DNA of 64,000 nucleotides from Streptomyces sp. G-G2 (GTDB lineage: Bacteria > Actinomycetota > Actinomycetes > Streptomycetales > Streptomycetaceae): the NCBI RefSeq assembly GCF_030063135.1, contig NZ_JASISO010000025.1, positions 53,798 to 117,797 of the forward strand, written 5' to 3'. A model generated the notes under the pieces. The model saw nothing but the letters and a program-made list of their open reading frames with translations. It did not search any database and had not been told where the DNA came from. The position numbers were made by a program, and so were the translations under genes. Of this stretch, positions 35,619 through 44,221 are shown piece after piece (the stretch's first letter is position 1; each line of letters begins with the position of its first letter).

Positions 35619-37589
35619 TCACACGGCCAGGTCGCTGTACGTCTGCGCTTGCTTCCGCCACATGGTGGCGTACTCGGCATCGTGGGTGAGCAGTGCTTCG
35701 TGGGTGCCCTCCTCGATGACGTGTCCCTTGTCGAGGACGAGGATGCGGTCTGCGGACCGGGTGGAGCCCAAGCGGTGGGTGATGAGGATGACGGTGCGGC
35801 CGGCGCTCAGGTCGCGGATCCGCTCGTACATCGCTTCCTCGGCGCGTGGGTCGAGCGCCGAGGTCGGCTCGTCGCAGACGAGAAGCGGGGCTTCGGCTCG
35901 ATAGAACGCGCGCGCGGCGGCGAGCCGCTGCCACTGGCCGCCGGAGAGGTCCACGCCGCCCCACTGCGACGGCGCCAGATTGGTGTCGAGGCCGTCGGGG
36001 AGCCTTTCGAGTACTGCGTCGGCGCTGGCTGCTGCCGCCGCGGCCATGACCGCGGCGTCGCCGCCCTCGCCCTGGCCGAGGGTGATGTTGGCGCGGGCGG
36101 TTGTCTGCCAGCGGGCGATGTCCTGGGGGAGCATAGCCAGATGCCGCCAGATCTCCTCGGGGTCGGCGTCGGCCAAGTTGGTCCCGTCCCACGTCACGGC
36201 GCCCTGGGTGGGGGCGTACAGCCCGCAAAGGAGCTTGGCCAGGGTCGATTTACCGGAGCCGTTCGCGCCGACGATGGCAAGGACTTCGCCTCGTCGCACG
36301 GTGACGGACACATCCGAGAGGGCGGGTACGGTCCCGCCGGGGTAGGTGAAGGTGACGTTCTGGGCGCGGATGATGCTGGGTTCTGCGGGGACGGTGGCCG
36401 CTGGGAGGGGGAGACGGGTTCGGGTGTCGGCGTCCTCGAGGAAGCTGGCCCAGTCGTGCAGGTAGAGGCCGACCTTGTAGGTGGTGTGCATGCCGGTGAC
36501 CAGGCCGGTCAGCAGGATGCGGCTGGTCTGTACGGCGATCACGGCCGTACCGGCGGCGGCGATCGGCACCGTCCCGCCAGTGACCAGCCACACCAGTGCT
36601 GTGTAGACGAGGAGCATCGCGCCGCCGGCGAGCGCATCCCCGACGAGCTGATAGCGCGCGGTGCTGCGCCCCACTTGCTCGGCGTGGACTTCCAGGCGCC
36701 GGGCAACGGAGCCGAACTCCGAGAGCAGCCAGGGCCGCATGGTGCTGGCGCGTACGTCCAGAGCGGTCGCGCGGCCGGAGGTGTGGTACATCAGCGTGTG
36801 CCTCAGTCGCCGGTCCGCGAGTGTGTGCCGCTCGGCGCGGTGGACAGCCCGCGCTCCGTAGATGGCTGCTGCTCCCTTGGGGAGGACGGCGAGCAGCAGC
36901 AGGGGTACCAGCGCGGGGTGCAGCGTGGCGAGGATCCCGAGGGCGGCCAGGATTCCGAGCATGGAGGCGGCCACCGAGGCGAGGGCCTCGATCATGAGGT
37001 GGACGTCCTTGGATGCACGGTTGGCGGCTTCGCTGTGGTCGCACCATGCCGGATCGTCGTACGCGGCGAGCGGGACGCGGGTGGCGGCGCCGAGATAGCG
37101 GAGCTCCGCCATGCTGTCGACGCGGGGGCCGACGCGGGCCGTCATGCTCACCGCCATCGCGGAGGCCAAGGACCGGGTGACGGCCGCGCCGGTGATCAGG
37201 GCGAGGGATGGCAAAGCCTGCTGCAGCCGGTCGACGGCTGCCCCGGACGCGAAGAGGGGGATGAGCGCACCGCGGGTGGCGTACAGGCCGATCGCGGTCA
37301 GCACCCCACCGACGAACTGGACCACGGCCAGCCACAGCACGGCAGGCCGGTCGGCGGCCCAGGCCAGGCGCATCGCAGTAGCGGCGAGAGAGGGCAGGCG
37401 GCGAAGCATGGTGGGCAGGGAGTCAGCGAGTGCGTCTTCGTGGCGTTCGGCGCTGACCTTGTACTGCGGCAGGACATCGCCAGCCACCGGAGTACGGCTC
37501 CGGCGGCGAGCGGCCCGCGCGCGGGCGGCGCTGGGGGGTACGGGAGCGGTGTCGGCCGTGCCGCTGATGCGGGGCTGTGTGTCTGTCAT
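35619..37589 (-). CDS. Lasso-peptide ABC exporter (ATPase fused to membrane domain)
   Basis: 656 residues. N-terminal membrane domain of about 340 residues with several hydrophobic helices (PAVLWLAVVQFVGGVLTAIG and others), then the ATPase: Walker A VGANGSGKSTLAKLLCG, Q-loop region, signature DLSGGQWQRLAAARAF, Walker B LLVCDEPTSALDPRAEE and H-loop ILITHRL. As the last gene of the lasso cluster (D protein) it exports the mature peptide and gives self-protection. Dimer in the cytoplasmic membrane. It ends 64 bases before the phage ParB-like gene on the same strand. Confidence 0.9.
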   Translation of the reverse strand: MTDTQPRISGTADTAPVPPSAARARAARRRSRTPVAGDVLPQYKVSAERHEDALADSLPTMLRRLPSLAATAMRLAWAADRPAVLWLAVVQFVGGVLTAIGLYATRGALIPLFASGAAVDRLQQALPSLALITGAAVTRSLASAMAVSMTARVGPRVDSMAELRYLGAATRVPLAAYDDPAWCDHSEAANRASKDVHLMIEALASVAASMLGILAALGILATLHPALVPLLLLAVLPKGAAAIYGARAVHRAERHTLADRRLRHTLMYHTSGRATALDVRASTMRPWLLSEFGSVARRLEVHAEQVGRSTARYQLVGDALAGGAMLLVYTALVWLVTGGTVPIAAAGTAVIAVQTSRILLTGLVTGMHTTYKVGLYLHDWASFLEDADTRTRLPLPAATVPAEPSIIRAQNVTFTYPGGTVPALSDVSVTVRRGEVLAIVGANGSGKSTLAKLLCGLYAPTQGAVTWDGTNLADADPEEIWRHLAMLPQDIARWQTTARANITLGQGEGGDAAVMAAAAAASADAVLERLPDGLDTNLAPSQWGGVDLSGGQWQRLAAARAFYRAEAPLLVCDEPTSALDPRAEEAMYERIRDLSAGRTVILITHRLGSTRSADRILVLDKGHVIEEGTHEALLTHDAEYATMWRKQAQTYSDLAV

Positions 37590-37645
37590 GCATGGAGCAA
37601 CGCGTCACCCATACGGGTGGTTGTGGTGGCGAGGGGTAGCGAATT

Positions 37646-38368
37646 TCAGTTCGAGCGTTCCACCTGAAGGGCGGCTGCGTACGGCCAGACGCGGTCTGTC
37701 TCGGCTTGCCCGATGACGACTCCTTCGGCCTCGATCCACGCGTGCGCACCATGGGGTGCGAACCGTGCACCCAGGACCCAGCGGACCCGGCGGCCGGTGA
37801 GTGCGGCGGCGAGGTGGGCGCCGAGGGACTCCTCCAAGCAGGCGGCCCTCCCGGGCCAGCCGCGGGCCGCCCTGCGAACGGCGGTATGCGCGACGGCGGC
37901 CTCGTCGGCGGTCGCTGCCCGCCCCGGTAGCCGGGTCACGGCGCGGGCGACGGCGACAGCACAGCGCACGGGCATGCACCGCAGCAGCACGAGCGCGAAC
38001 GCTAGTCCGGCCTGACCGGCGATCTGTTGACGCAGCGGGACGGAGCCGGTTGAGGCGAAGCGGACCGTAGGCACTGTCACGCCGACCGTGGGCGGCTGCT
38101 CGGCGCCGGTGAGCAGCCGGGCGGCCTCAAGGTCGTCGGCCACCGCTCGCAGGTCTGCGCGCACGGTGTCCGCGTCGACGCCCCGGCTCGACCAGTAGGC
38201 GGCCAGTTCCTCGATCGCCTCGGGCACCGGCGTGCCCGCGGTGGTCTTCGTCCACAGCTGGGCACCGACAGGGTCGAGGAACCGCCATTGTCCGCGCCCG
38301 CGGCGGGTGTCCATCAAGGCGACATCGGCACCAGTCCGGGCGGCGTAAACGCCGCTGGCGCACTTCAC
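37646..38368 (-). CDS. Lasso leader recognition/protease protein, fused B1-B2
   Basis: 240 residues from a GTG in a GTGA overlap with the cyclase stop. Residues 1-90 form a PqqD-like RiPP recognition element (FLDPVGAQLWTKTTAGTPVPEAIEEL) that binds the precursor leader. Residues about 110-240 are the transglutaminase-like B2 protease: cysteine 177 in GRAACLEESLGAHLAAAL and His 209 in HGAHAWIEAEGVVIG, with PLRQQIAGQAGLAFALVLLRCMPV before. It cuts the leader and passes the core to the cyclase. Many actinobacterial clusters split these two domains into separate genes; here they are one protein. Confidence 0.92.
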   Translation of the reverse strand: MKCASGVYAARTGADVALMDTRRGRGQWRFLDPVGAQLWTKTTAGTPVPEAIEELAAYWSSRGVDADTVRADLRAVADDLEAARLLTGAEQPPTVGVTVPTVRFASTGSVPLRQQIAGQAGLAFALVLLRCMPVRCAVAVARAVTRLPGRAATADEAAVAHTAVRRAARGWPGRAACLEESLGAHLAAALTGRRVRWVLGARFAPHGAHAWIEAEGVVIGQAETDRVWPYAAALQVERSN

Positions 38369-40224
38369 GCCGCCTCCTTGGCGGCCGGTGCCTGCTCCCA
38401 GAACAGCTCGCGCCGGATGGGTACGGCGGCCCTCCATCGCTCGATGGCGATCAGGCTGTGCAGCCCGGCCAGCGGGGCGGGTTCCCCGCGTACGGCCGCC
38501 TCAAGGGCGGCGACGGCTCGGACCGGGTCGATCAGACCGGCCTGCGCCAGAGCCGAGGACTTGATGATCGCGGTCAGGGCCGCGGCGTTGGCCCGCAGGC
38601 CGGCGTAGACGCTCTGCGTGTGCGCCGTCTTCGTTCGCCGGTTCAGGCCGTACGCGGGCATCACCGCGCTGAACGCCGCACGGGCCAGGGGCTTGAAGTC
38701 TCCGGGCCGCGACCGTTCCCAGCCAGGGACCGCGTGGCAGGCGTCGACGACGAGACTGTCCAGGTAGGGGGCGTGGACCGGCAGGCCCCACCGCTGACGG
38801 GCGATGTCGTCGAACGTCGCGTGTTCCTCCCCCATCCGTTCCAGGGCGAGACGCTCATGGAGCACCCCTGGCCGGATGTCCAGGTCGGCACGCCGGGCCG
38901 CGTCGTCTACCAGAGCGGCCACGGCGGACCGCCCTCCGGCGGTGAGCCATGCTGCGGCAGCCGTAGCCCCGCACCAAGCCATCGGTCCCGGCCGCAGAGC
39001 AAGCGGGGAACGGCGCTCCAATTCTTCGGCCAGCCGGGTCAAGGCCTGCGGGTACGTCGTGCGCGCGGTGCGGGCAGCCTCCGTAAGGACGGAGAGGACA
39101 GAGCGTTGCCGCGCGCGGGCGAACGCGCCGGTATCGCGGGCAGCCGCCGACCGGTGCCCACTGTGGAAGAGGTCAATGTTCGTGGTCGGGACCGCGTCCA
39201 GGACATCGTCTCCACCGCGCCCGGTCAGGTGAGCGCGGGAGCCGTACGCGAGCGCGGGCTCCAGGTGAGCGGCCTTGATGGCCAGAACCCCCAGGCTCAG
39301 CGACGGGCTGTCGGTTAAGGGCAGCTTCGTGACGCTGTCGAGCCGGTCGAAGTGCTTCACTCCCAGCGCGGATCCGTCCACCATCGCATGCTGGATTCCC
39401 GGCAGGTCACCGGCGAGGCGCCGCGCGTACAGCAGGTCGTCCTCTGCGGCCATCTGCCGGTCGGTGTAGGTGATGGCGAGGACCGGTGCCCGATTCGACG
39501 CCACGGCGGTCACCGCGCTGCTGTCGATACCCCCGGACACATCGGTGGACGTCTTGCCGTACAGGGCCATGCGGCGCACCACCGCCGTCGTCACCCGGTC
39601 CGCCAGGGCCTCGGCGCCTTCCTCGAAGCTGAGCAGGCCGGACACGGAAGGCGTGACCGGTTCCGTGCGCGGGAGCCGGCCGGGCTCCAGCACCAGGGCC
39701 CTGCCCGGGGGGACCCTGCTGATTCCGTCGAAGTACGAATGACGGCCGCCGAGCGGGTCGACCCGGTGGACGGTGAACGAAGCGAGGAGCCGGTCCAGGG
39801 ATGGTGACGACCCCGCGTACGCCGCCAGGACCAGCGCCGAGGTCGACCACAGGACCTCGTCCCCGTCTACGATCCAGAACGCACTGACCGTCCCCGCGCG
39901 GTCACCGGCCACACGCACGGTGTCTGCGGTCCGGACCACGCTCAGGTACGCCCCCGGCAGCCGCGCGGCAAGGGCCGTGTTCCCGCGCTCCGCCGCATCC
40001 CGGGCCTCGCGCAGCTCCGACGCTGTGGCCAGGCACGAGCCGATCGCGATGACCTCGGCTGTGCCGCCCAATGCAGGACTGCTACGGACTTCCGTCTCGG
40101 TGTAGTTCGCATACCAGATGCGGCCCGGCCCTTCCATGGCTATCTCGCGCCGTGCGCACGGCCGCCACCTGCTGCCCGGCGCCCTGTCGCGCCCGGTGTC
40201 GTAGATCCCCGCCACGAACCTCAT
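38365..40224 (-). CDS. Lasso cyclase, asparagine-synthetase-like C protein
   Basis: 619 residues from ATG behind AAGGAGG. The N-terminal amidotransferase-like half lacks the catalytic Cys2 of true asparagine synthetases (MRFVAG). The C-terminal half has the ATP pyrophosphatase loop TDVSGGIDSSAVTAV at about 228-242, then AITYTD and the GRGGDDVLDAVP motif. It adenylates an Asp or Glu side chain of the core and forms the macrolactam with the N-terminal amine. It sits between precursor and B gene, the standard A-C-B-D order. Confidence 0.93.
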   Translation of the reverse strand: MRFVAGIYDTGRDRAPGSRWRPCARREIAMEGPGRIWYANYTETEVRSSPALGGTAEVIAIGSCLATASELREARDAAERGNTALAARLPGAYLSVVRTADTVRVAGDRAGTVSAFWIVDGDEVLWSTSALVLAAYAGSSPSLDRLLASFTVHRVDPLGGRHSYFDGISRVPPGRALVLEPGRLPRTEPVTPSVSGLLSFEEGAEALADRVTTAVVRRMALYGKTSTDVSGGIDSSAVTAVASNRAPVLAITYTDRQMAAEDDLLYARRLAGDLPGIQHAMVDGSALGVKHFDRLDSVTKLPLTDSPSLSLGVLAIKAAHLEPALAYGSRAHLTGRGGDDVLDAVPTTNIDLFHSGHRSAAARDTGAFARARQRSVLSVLTEAARTARTTYPQALTRLAEELERRSPLALRPGPMAWCGATAAAAWLTAGGRSAVAALVDDAARRADLDIRPGVLHERLALERMGEEHATFDDIARQRWGLPVHAPYLDSLVVDACHAVPGWERSRPGDFKPLARAAFSAVMPAYGLNRRTKTAHTQSVYAGLRANAAALTAIIKSSALAQAGLIDPVRAVAALEAAVRGEPAPLAGLHSLIAIERWRAAVPIRRELFWEQAPAAKEAA

Positions 40225-40272
40225 CGTCCCGCCCTCCTTGTCTGTGAACCGGACCCTTGCCGCCGCAGCGCA

Positions 40273-40312
40273 AGCGCCCGGGACGACCTGTCAGGTCGGC
40301 GTCCCGGGCGCT
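40273..40312 (-). promoter_or_regulatory. Stem-loop between lasso precursor and cyclase genes
   Basis: 12-bp perfect stem (agcgcccgggac / gtcccgggcgct) with a second small hairpin inside. Placed between the precursor stop and the cyclase ribosome site, it can act as a partial terminator or 3' stabiliser so precursor mRNA exceeds enzyme mRNA, as reported for other lasso clusters. Confidence 0.7.
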
Positions 40313-40346
40313 CGCTCACCGCGTCACGCCCTCTCGGGCGGGCGGG

Positions 40347-40469
40347 TTAGACGAAGTACTGGGTGTCGTCGGCCTGGTCGTTGCCGGCCGAGCCGAGGGT
40401 GGCGCCGGTGACCGTGCCGAGGGTGGACACGGCCGGGGTGACGTACTCGGGGGTCTCGATGAGCTCCAT
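40347..40469 (-). CDS. Lasso-peptide precursor (A)
   Basis: 40 residues, ATG behind GGAGG. It starts MELIETPEYVTPAVSTLG and carries the YxxP motif (YVTP) bound by the recognition element. Thr at -2 (AT-L) marks the leader end. Predicted core GSAGNDQADDTQYFV: Gly1 amine to Asp9 side chain gives a nine-residue ring with tail DTQYFV. The core is acidic with no basic residue; bulky Tyr-Phe near the end could lock the thread. I do not recognise this core among the lasso peptides I know. The gene is often missed because longer Arg-rich frames overlap it. Confidence 0.88.
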   Translation of the reverse strand: MELIETPEYVTPAVSTLGTVTGATLGSAGNDQADDTQYFV

Positions 40470-40658
40470 TGCATCCTCCACAGAATGCTCGGGGGTTAGG
40501 GACTGTCCGTCGGCCCGCCCGGTCTGGTCTCGCCTCGGTCGGCCCTTCGAACACCTCTATGGACACCCCGGCTCAACATCTGTCAGAAGAGGCGTAGTTG
40601 GGTCCTTACTGGGATGTCCCCTGGGAGGAACCTGGTATCCGATTAGGACGTACCGAGG

Positions 40659-41852
40659 TCAGGGCGCATCCAGCAGATCGAGAACGGCCTGGTGGTAGAT
40701 CGCGTAGACGCGGGGCAGCTCGGAGAGGTCTGCCCGCTCGTCGATGCCGTGCAGCCCTTCGTAGGGGAGTCCGAACCCGGCGGTGGCCGGGATGCCGTGC
40801 AGGGCCAGCAAATTCCCGATGTTCGACGGTCCGGCTGTCTTAGGCCGGACCGGTGTGCCCAGGCGGTGTGCGGCGGACATGAGGGCCGCGGCGGGCTGTT
40901 CGTCGGCCCCGAGCTGGAACGGCGGCCAGCTCGCCACGACCTTGATGTCCGTGGGCTGCGGTCCGGGAACCTCTGCGTCGAACTCGGCGACCGTCTTGCG
41001 GACCAGGTTCTCGGCATCCGCCGAGTCGAAGTCGGGGGTGGTGCGCACGTCGATGTTGATGTCGCACCGCTGCGGCACCACGGAGAAGCCCTGTCCACCG
41101 TGGAAGGAGGTCACGGACAGCTTGGGTGGCAGAGGGAACCGGGCGCCGGTCGCCGGGGCCTGCGGGAGTTGCGCCGCGTCCAGGAGTTGCACGAGGGCGG
41201 CGGCGCGGGAGACCGCGCCGACGATGGTGCGGCTGGACCCGGAGTGCCCCGACGGGGCGTGTACGGAGATCGTCGCCCGCCACAGCCCGCGCCCGCCCAC
41301 CACTACCTCGTCCATTCCGGGGTAGCCGATCATCACGCCTGCGGGAATGGAGGTGTCGGGGTCCGCGAGGTAGGCCAGCGCGCCACCGAAACCGCCGGTG
41401 TGTTCATCCACGTCGAGCAGTACCGCGAGCCCGCCAGCCAGCTCGTGCGCGCGTTCGTGGACCTCCGCTGCGATGTGGCAGAACGCGGAGGCCGCCAGCT
41501 TTGAGTCGGCTGCTCCCCGGCCCCGCAGCCAGCCCTCGTGGACATCGGCGACGGTCGGCGGGAAGCTCCATGACCGGTCGTCGCCGAAGTCGGCGGTGTC
41601 GACGCAGGCGTCCAGCGTCCACCACGGTCCGGGGCGCCCACCCGCGATCTCCACCAGGAGGCCGACGAGGCGACCGTCCCCGTCGTGGAGGCGCCGGTGG
41701 GGGAGAGACCGGCGGGTCAGCCACGCCTCCAGCGTTCCGAGCACCGGACTGTAGTCATCGACTCCGCCACGGCTGGGCTGCCGGATCAGATCTTGGGCCA
41801 GCTCCACCACGGACTCCACCTGATGGGCTGCAGCTGCCACGGTCTCGTTCAC
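40659..41852 (-). CDS. M20-family metallopeptidase near the lasso cluster
   Basis: 397 residues from GTG behind AGGGAG. M20/M25/M40 layout: a zinc-ligand region with TLDACVDTADFGDDRSW (where the family usually has HxDVVP), GWLRGRGAADSKLAASAF (aligning with GRGAxDxKG), LLDVDEHTGGFGG (EExG-like, here DEHTG), a dimerisation domain VHAPSGHSGSS and the last ligand near YEGLHGIDERADL. The first motif is CVDTAD instead of HxDV, so a zinc ligand may be changed. It is coupled to the XRE gene (11 bases apart) and ends about 190 bases before the precursor start. It could trim or inactivate the peptide, or be unrelated metabolism. Confidence 0.75.
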   Translation of the reverse strand: MNETVAAAAHQVESVVELAQDLIRQPSRGGVDDYSPVLGTLEAWLTRRSLPHRRLHDGDGRLVGLLVEIAGGRPGPWWTLDACVDTADFGDDRSWSFPPTVADVHEGWLRGRGAADSKLAASAFCHIAAEVHERAHELAGGLAVLLDVDEHTGGFGGALAYLADPDTSIPAGVMIGYPGMDEVVVGGRGLWRATISVHAPSGHSGSSRTIVGAVSRAAALVQLLDAAQLPQAPATGARFPLPPKLSVTSFHGGQGFSVVPQRCDINIDVRTTPDFDSADAENLVRKTVAEFDAEVPGPQPTDIKVVASWPPFQLGADEQPAAALMSAAHRLGTPVRPKTAGPSNIGNLLALHGIPATAGFGLPYEGLHGIDERADLSELPRVYAIYHQAVLDLLDAP

Positions 41853-41863
41853 GCTTCTCCCTG

Positions 41864-42649
41864 TCACAGCGCCCCGCCCTGCCGGTGCGGCAGCGCGCGT
41901 ACAGCCGCCATCGTCTCCAACGGCCGTGCGGACGCGCACGCTTCTTTTCCATGCTGGAGAAGCCCCACGGCGGCCTCCCGGCTCAGCAGGACCCCGCAGT
42001 CGAAGCCCTCCGCCCCGTGGAAACTCGGGAGCGGCACCACCGCGGCGGTCTCCGAAGCGACGAAGAACCGTTCCATTGCCGACGAAGGCTCCACCATCCC
42101 GATGTGCAGGGTCTTCTGCCCGTTCCGGCGCTCCCCGGGATCACGTAACTCCAGCAGCCGCACCAAGTGCGCGGTCAAGGCCTCGTGCCTGGGTGGCCCG
42201 TACAGCACCCGGAAGTGCACCAGGTCCGGCTGCTGCGCCACCACGGTCTCGATCGCCGCCAGGTAGGACTTCTCCCGGGACCGCGACCCCGTCACCACCA
42301 GCTGCTCGCGGGCTCCGGCCGCAACCTCGACCATGGCCTCCAAAAGATCGGAATACCGGTTCAGGACGCGTACCACCACGGAGGTGCCGCTCGCCTCGAG
42401 GGAGCTCGCGTTCTCTGCGCCGTCCTGATGGGCGAAGAGGATCTCCCCCCGCTCCCGGTACAGCTGGCACAGGCCCCGCCGGTTCTTGATTCCCGTCCGC
42501 TTACGGCCGGACTCCCACGCGCTGAGCAGGCTCGCGTCCGTCGAGCCGCCCGTGATGCCGTTCAGGGCATCGGACGCCTCCTCCAGCGTCATGTGCCGCG
42601 CCTGACGAGCGCGCTTGAGCCCCGAATCGGGATGTACGGAGGCGCTCAT
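41864..42649 (-). CDS. XRE-type transcriptional regulator with a C-terminal sensor domain
   Basis: 261 residues from ATG behind GGGGGA. Helix-turn-helix in residues about 8-60 (SGLKRARQARHMTLEEASDALN, then LLSAWESGRK). The C-terminal domain SGTSVVVRVLNRYSDLLEAMVEVAAGAREQLVVTGSRSR, then FRVLYGPPRHEALTAHLVRLLELR resembles TrmB/PLD-like sensor domains found in Streptomyces regulators. Likely autoregulated and the local regulator of the M20/lasso genes. Confidence 0.8.
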   Translation of the reverse strand: MSASVHPDSGLKRARQARHMTLEEASDALNGITGGSTDASLLSAWESGRKRTGIKNRRGLCQLYRERGEILFAHQDGAENASSLEASGTSVVVRVLNRYSDLLEAMVEVAAGAREQLVVTGSRSREKSYLAAIETVVAQQPDLVHFRVLYGPPRHEALTAHLVRLLELRDPGERRNGQKTLHIGMVEPSSAMERFFVASETAAVVPLPSFHGAEGFDCGVLLSREAAVGLLQHGKEACASARPLETMAAVRALPHRQGGAL

Positions 42650-42892
42650 GAATCCCCCAAGGCAGAGGTGGCGGTCGGGAAAGTAGGCGGTGCGGTGGAA
42701 GCGCAGGAATACACAACCGCCCAGCATCATGCGCGTTGCGGCAACGGGTGTGCAGGGCGCACGCAGCATCGAGGCTGGATTCCGGCCTGCAACCGGCCGG
42801 GGCGCCTCGGGGCCGGAGCTGAGTCCGAGCTCGGACCCATCTTGGTGAAGAGCTGACTCACCGCCACACCGGTCGAAGCCGGCGAGGCGCGG

Positions 42893-43648
42893 TCACCCAC
42901 CTGCCTTGAACGCTCCGTCGGTAAGGATCGGAACGATGTCGCAGACGTCCAGTTCGGTCGCGATGTCCACGTCCCCGGCGAAGCCTCCGTCCGTGAGTTC
43001 TCGACCGGATGCGCTGCTGGTGACCGCGATCACGACATCCGGCGTCGCCTCGAAGCAGTCGGCTGCGGCGGCCGCTTCGGGCGACAGCGGGCCGCCACTT
43101 TGCTTCCGTAGTGCCGCGAGGACCGCTCCGGCGCCGAGCAGATCCTCCAGCGCGGGGCGCAGACTGCCGTCGGGCCATCGCTCGCCTGAGGCGATCACGG
43201 CGACCGGGCGGTCTAGGGTTCCGAAACTCTGATGGGCGAGCCAACGGCCCACCGCCGACGCGTTGCGCAGGCAACCCGCAACCACCATCGCCTCCCCGGC
43301 CGCGGCGGCGATCGCGGAACCGTTGGGAGAGGGTAGGACCAGGCGCGGGGCGAACGGAGCACTTCTCAGCGCCGCCGGAGACAGCGACCACGGGAACGCC
43401 GGCGTGGCCATGCGCCGCCCGACGGCCAACCGTGCCCCCATCTCATCAGCGAACCTCGACGCGGTCTCGTCACGCCAGGCATAGGGAAAGACTCGCGTCC
43501 CGGACTCCACAGCCACCGTCACCGAGGTCGTGAACGACAACACGTCGACGACCACCAAACACGCGACATCCGCCGCGAGCCGCTGCGCGCCGACGGGCCC
43601 CCAATCGAATCGCGCCCCACTGCCTGTCTGCAGAAACCAATCGTCCAT
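42893..43648 (-). CDS. ComB-like 2-phosphosulfolactate phosphatase family protein
   Basis: 251 residues. DWGPVGAQRLAADVACLVVVDVLSFTTSVTVAVESG, the ComB N-terminal pattern, then PSPNGSAIAAAA, GCLRNASAVGRWLA and VAVIASGERWPDGSLRPALEDLLGAGAVL. ComB hydrolyses 2-phosphosulfolactate in coenzyme M synthesis, which Streptomyces does not make, so the true substrate is unknown. About 240 bases separate it from the regulator gene, same strand. Possible tailoring role in the lasso locus, not shown. Confidence 0.8.
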   Translation of the reverse strand: MDDWFLQTGSGARFDWGPVGAQRLAADVACLVVVDVLSFTTSVTVAVESGTRVFPYAWRDETASRFADEMGARLAVGRRMATPAFPWSLSPAALRSAPFAPRLVLPSPNGSAIAAAAGEAMVVAGCLRNASAVGRWLAHQSFGTLDRPVAVIASGERWPDGSLRPALEDLLGAGAVLAALRKQSGGPLSPEAAAAADCFEATPDVVIAVTSSASGRELTDGGFAGDVDIATELDVCDIVPILTDGAFKAGG

Positions 43649-43863
43649 AGCTGAAGACCATCCCATTGCATCCAGACACCAGCGCCAGCGGGGGCCAACC
43701 ATCCATCGGAGCAGCCATCCCTCCGCCCCCTGATCAGACCCTCGCAGGATCAACGCGGAGTTGCACTAGCGGGATCCGAGGAGGCTTCGGAGGGAATTGC
43801 TCGACCCGTGGGTGCACCGTGCTCAACGGGGGCGAGCTGCTGCGGCCCGAGGGCCTGGGGTGA

Positions 43864-43954
43864 GTGCCCGCACCGGAGTTCGAACCCGGATCTCTGCGGC
43901 CGATATCCCAGACTGGGCCGGTACCGCGCACCTCTGCCGATTGGGTCAGGCGGG
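43864..43954 (-). tRNA. tRNA-like element, anticodon not assignable
   Basis: On the minus strand GCCCGCC at the 5' end pairs six of seven bases with TGCGGGC at the 3' end, followed by A. A good T arm (CCGGG TTCGAAC TCCGG) and a D-loop-like AATCGGCAGA are present. The middle is a long imperfect hairpin (GCGG ... CCCA GTC TGGG ... CCGC) rather than a normal seven-base anticodon loop, giving 91 bases. A degenerate phage tRNA or tRNA-derived relic is likely. Confidence 0.35.
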
Positions 43955-43969
43955 CTTGTGTGCATGGGT

Positions 43970-44221
43970 CTAGGTGGCCTTGGCGCGGGGGCCGACGTAT
44001 CGCGCCCAGACGTCCGTGCCTTGGGATCGGGTCTCGTACGCACCGGCGGGCCGGAATGAGGTGTGCCGGCCGCTGCGGATCCGGTAGGCAAGGTTCGCAG
44101 CCTGGTTGGTCGAGTCGCGCGCGTCTACGTGTGCCCACTCACCGTGGCGGTCGCGCAGTGACGCGGCGGTGGCGTCGGCATCCGAGTTCCGGGACGGCAG
44201 GGGCTCGAAGCGGGCGTGCAT
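43970..44221 (-). CDS. Small phage early protein, unknown
   Basis: 83 residues in ATGA overlap with the gene upstream. HARFEPLPSRNSDADATAASLR, then GEWAHVDARDSTNQAANLAYRIRSG and a basic end. Last gene of the early minus-strand run; the lasso cluster starts beyond the tRNA-like element. No family seen. Confidence 0.6.
   Translation of the reverse strand: MHARFEPLPSRNSDADATAASLRDRHGEWAHVDARDSTNQAANLAYRIRSGRHTSFRPAGAYETRSQGTDVWARYVGPRAKAT

Noticed and set aside
40324..40566. 80-residue minus frame over the lasso precursor
   Set aside because: Wrong frame; the 40-residue precursor with ribosome site and leader motif is the real gene.
43734..44138. 134-residue minus frame over the tRNA-like element
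   Set aside because: Covers the tRNA-like T arm and shows no ribosome site or domain.
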